A program made the position numbers and the translations under genes. A stretch of DNA of 6,231 bases from assembly GCA_015494845.1 (NCBI GenBank), contig WGAL01000371.1, positions 1 to 6,231 on the forward strand. The letters run 5' to 3'. The DNA comes from Melioribacteraceae bacterium (GTDB taxonomy: Bacteria; Bacteroidota; Ignavibacteria; Ignavibacteriales; Melioribacteraceae). The first letter of the stretch is position 1; the number at the start of each line of letters is the position of its first letter. The notes below the pieces were generated by a model. That model worked only from the letters and a program-made list of their open reading frames with translations. It searched no databases and was not told the DNA's origin. Positions 5,984 to 6,231 of the stretch are shown in pieces.

Positions 5984-6119
5984 TAATTGTCTTGAACCAT
6001 GATTTTCGTGATTCTCTGATTTCCATGATTTTGGAAATCGTCTTTTGGTTTTTTTTGCCTTTTTTACCTTTCAATCATGCTAATCATATAATCATCTTAA
6101 TCTTGGTTCAAGACATTTA
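5984..6119. repeat. 136-bp dyad-symmetric GATT-ladder element
   Basis: The outer arms TGTCTTGAACC (5988-5998) and GGTTCAAGACA (6105-6115) are perfect inverted repeats. Extending the same axis, 37 of 47 positions pair between 5984-6030 and 6073-6119, around a 42-nt pyrimidine-rich centre. GATT occurs in the left arm at 6001, 6010, 6018 and 6027, and AATC in the right arm at 6073, 6082, 6090 and 6099. Spacing is 9, 8, 9 in both, and every pair lies on the one dyad axis. No ORF is carried. It ends 7 nt before the stop codon of the partial gene on the right. It looks like a non-autonomous mobile or REP-like unit. I recall similar TGAACC...GATT...GGTTCA units in Bacteroidota/Ignavibacteria genomes but know no agreed name. 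Confidence 0.75.
6018..6039. repeat. Nested hairpin inside the GATT element
   Basis: GATTTCCA (6018-6025) and TGGAAATC (6032-6039) are perfect complements with a 6-nt loop. This stem uses two of the GATT units of the left arm, so it would compete with the long dyad pairing. It sits off-centre, giving the element a left-right asymmetry. Confidence 0.7.
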
Positions 6120-6126
6120 TTTTGCT

Positions 6127-6231
6127 TTACTTCATTGAATATTCCACTTGCAAACCGATTGTTCGCGCGGGCAAATTTTGCGGTGCGTCGGCATAATTTT
6201 TCTCGAACCGGAAAGTTTCGGCGTATTTTAC
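6127..6231 (-). CDS. Probable outer-membrane beta-barrel protein, C-terminal fragment
   Basis: An open frame enters from the right edge on the minus strand and ends at TAA (complement of 6127-6129), giving 34 residues. The end, LPARTIGLQVEYSMK, resembles the last transmembrane strand of Gram-negative barrel proteins. In TonB-dependent receptors of Bacteroidota-type bacteria a 'P-R-T-(I/F)-x-x-G/L' turn-strand is followed by alternating hydrophobic and aromatic residues near the C-terminus. The GC- and G/C-ending-codon content matches the operon, not the AT-rich left edge, so it is probably a resident gene. It points toward greA but is separated from it by 452 bp and a terminator-like hairpin, so it is unlikely to share a transcript. 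The exact family cannot be fixed from so short a piece. Confidence 0.5.
   Translation of the reverse strand, partial: VKYAETFRFEKNYADAPQNLPARTIGLQVEYSMK

Larger units (their letters stand above)
5675..6126. other. 452-bp intergenic gap rich in repeats, no gene seen
   Basis: Between the greA start and the stop of the partial barrel gene I see no credible coding region on either strand. The gap holds, from left to right, the greA leader with hairpin and possible promoter, the 28-nt palindrome, a short self-complementary CGCCGCGGCG (5882-5891), an AT hairpin with arms TTATTCTT (5896-5903) and AAGAATAA (5911-5918), the GCGAAGCGAAG repeat and the GATT-ladder element. An 11-mer, AAGCGAAGTAA, occurs at 5866-5876 and again at 5941-5951, hinting at a decayed second copy of the GCGAAGCGAAG repeat. 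Confidence 0.7.

Noticed and set aside
5801..6119. CRISPR array
   Set aside because: The repeats are of three different kinds, each seen once, with no regularly spaced direct repeats and no spacers.

Overview
The window is a stretch of bacterial chromosome dominated by one minus-strand housekeeping operon, with an AT-rich toxin-antitoxin remnant at the left edge and a gene-poor gap full of repeats near the right edge. No phage, IS transposase, CRISPR array, rRNA or tRNA is visible. The proteins are Lys/Glu-rich and the core genes are of moderate GC (about 45% in a 60-base sample of ftsH counted by hand). Shine-Dalgarno signals are weak, and the right-hand partial protein ends like a Gram-negative outer-membrane beta-barrel. 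Together with the gene order greA-tilS-hpt-ftsH-(SEC59/DGK1-type kinase) and the repeat families, this suggests the Bacteroidota/Chlorobiota/Ignavibacteria side of the FCB group. That placement is an inference, not a proof.

Layout. 3-143 (+): C-terminal end of a PIN-domain (VapC-like) toxin cut by the window edge. 145-369 (+): Phd/YefM-type antitoxin. These two are about 26% GC by hand count and converge on the operon. 414-5674 (-): five tightly packed genes, read from right to left: greA (GTG start), tilS (starts on the base after the greA stop), hpt (overlaps tilS by 22 nt), ftsH (35-nt gap) and a polyprenol/diacylglycerol kinase-family membrane protein (overlaps ftsH by 14 nt). 5675-6126: non-coding gap holding a terminator-like hairpin and possible promoter before greA, a 28-nt perfect palindrome, a GCGAAGCGAAG-type dispersed repeat and a 136-bp dyad-symmetric 'GATT ladder' element. 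6127-6231 (-): the last 34 codons of a probable outer-membrane beta-barrel protein.

How the genes fit together. The operon combines transcription rescue (GreA), decoding fidelity (TilS makes lysidine in tRNA-Ile), purine salvage (Hpt), membrane protein quality control (FtsH) and a lipid/polyprenol kinase. The tilS-hpt-ftsH core is a widely conserved neighbourhood. Abutting and overlapping start/stop codons suggest translational coupling. I found no undescribed enzymatic system. The least explained structure is the repeat-laden gap, above all the GATT ladder at 5984-6119, whose four GATT/AATC pairs share one exact dyad axis.
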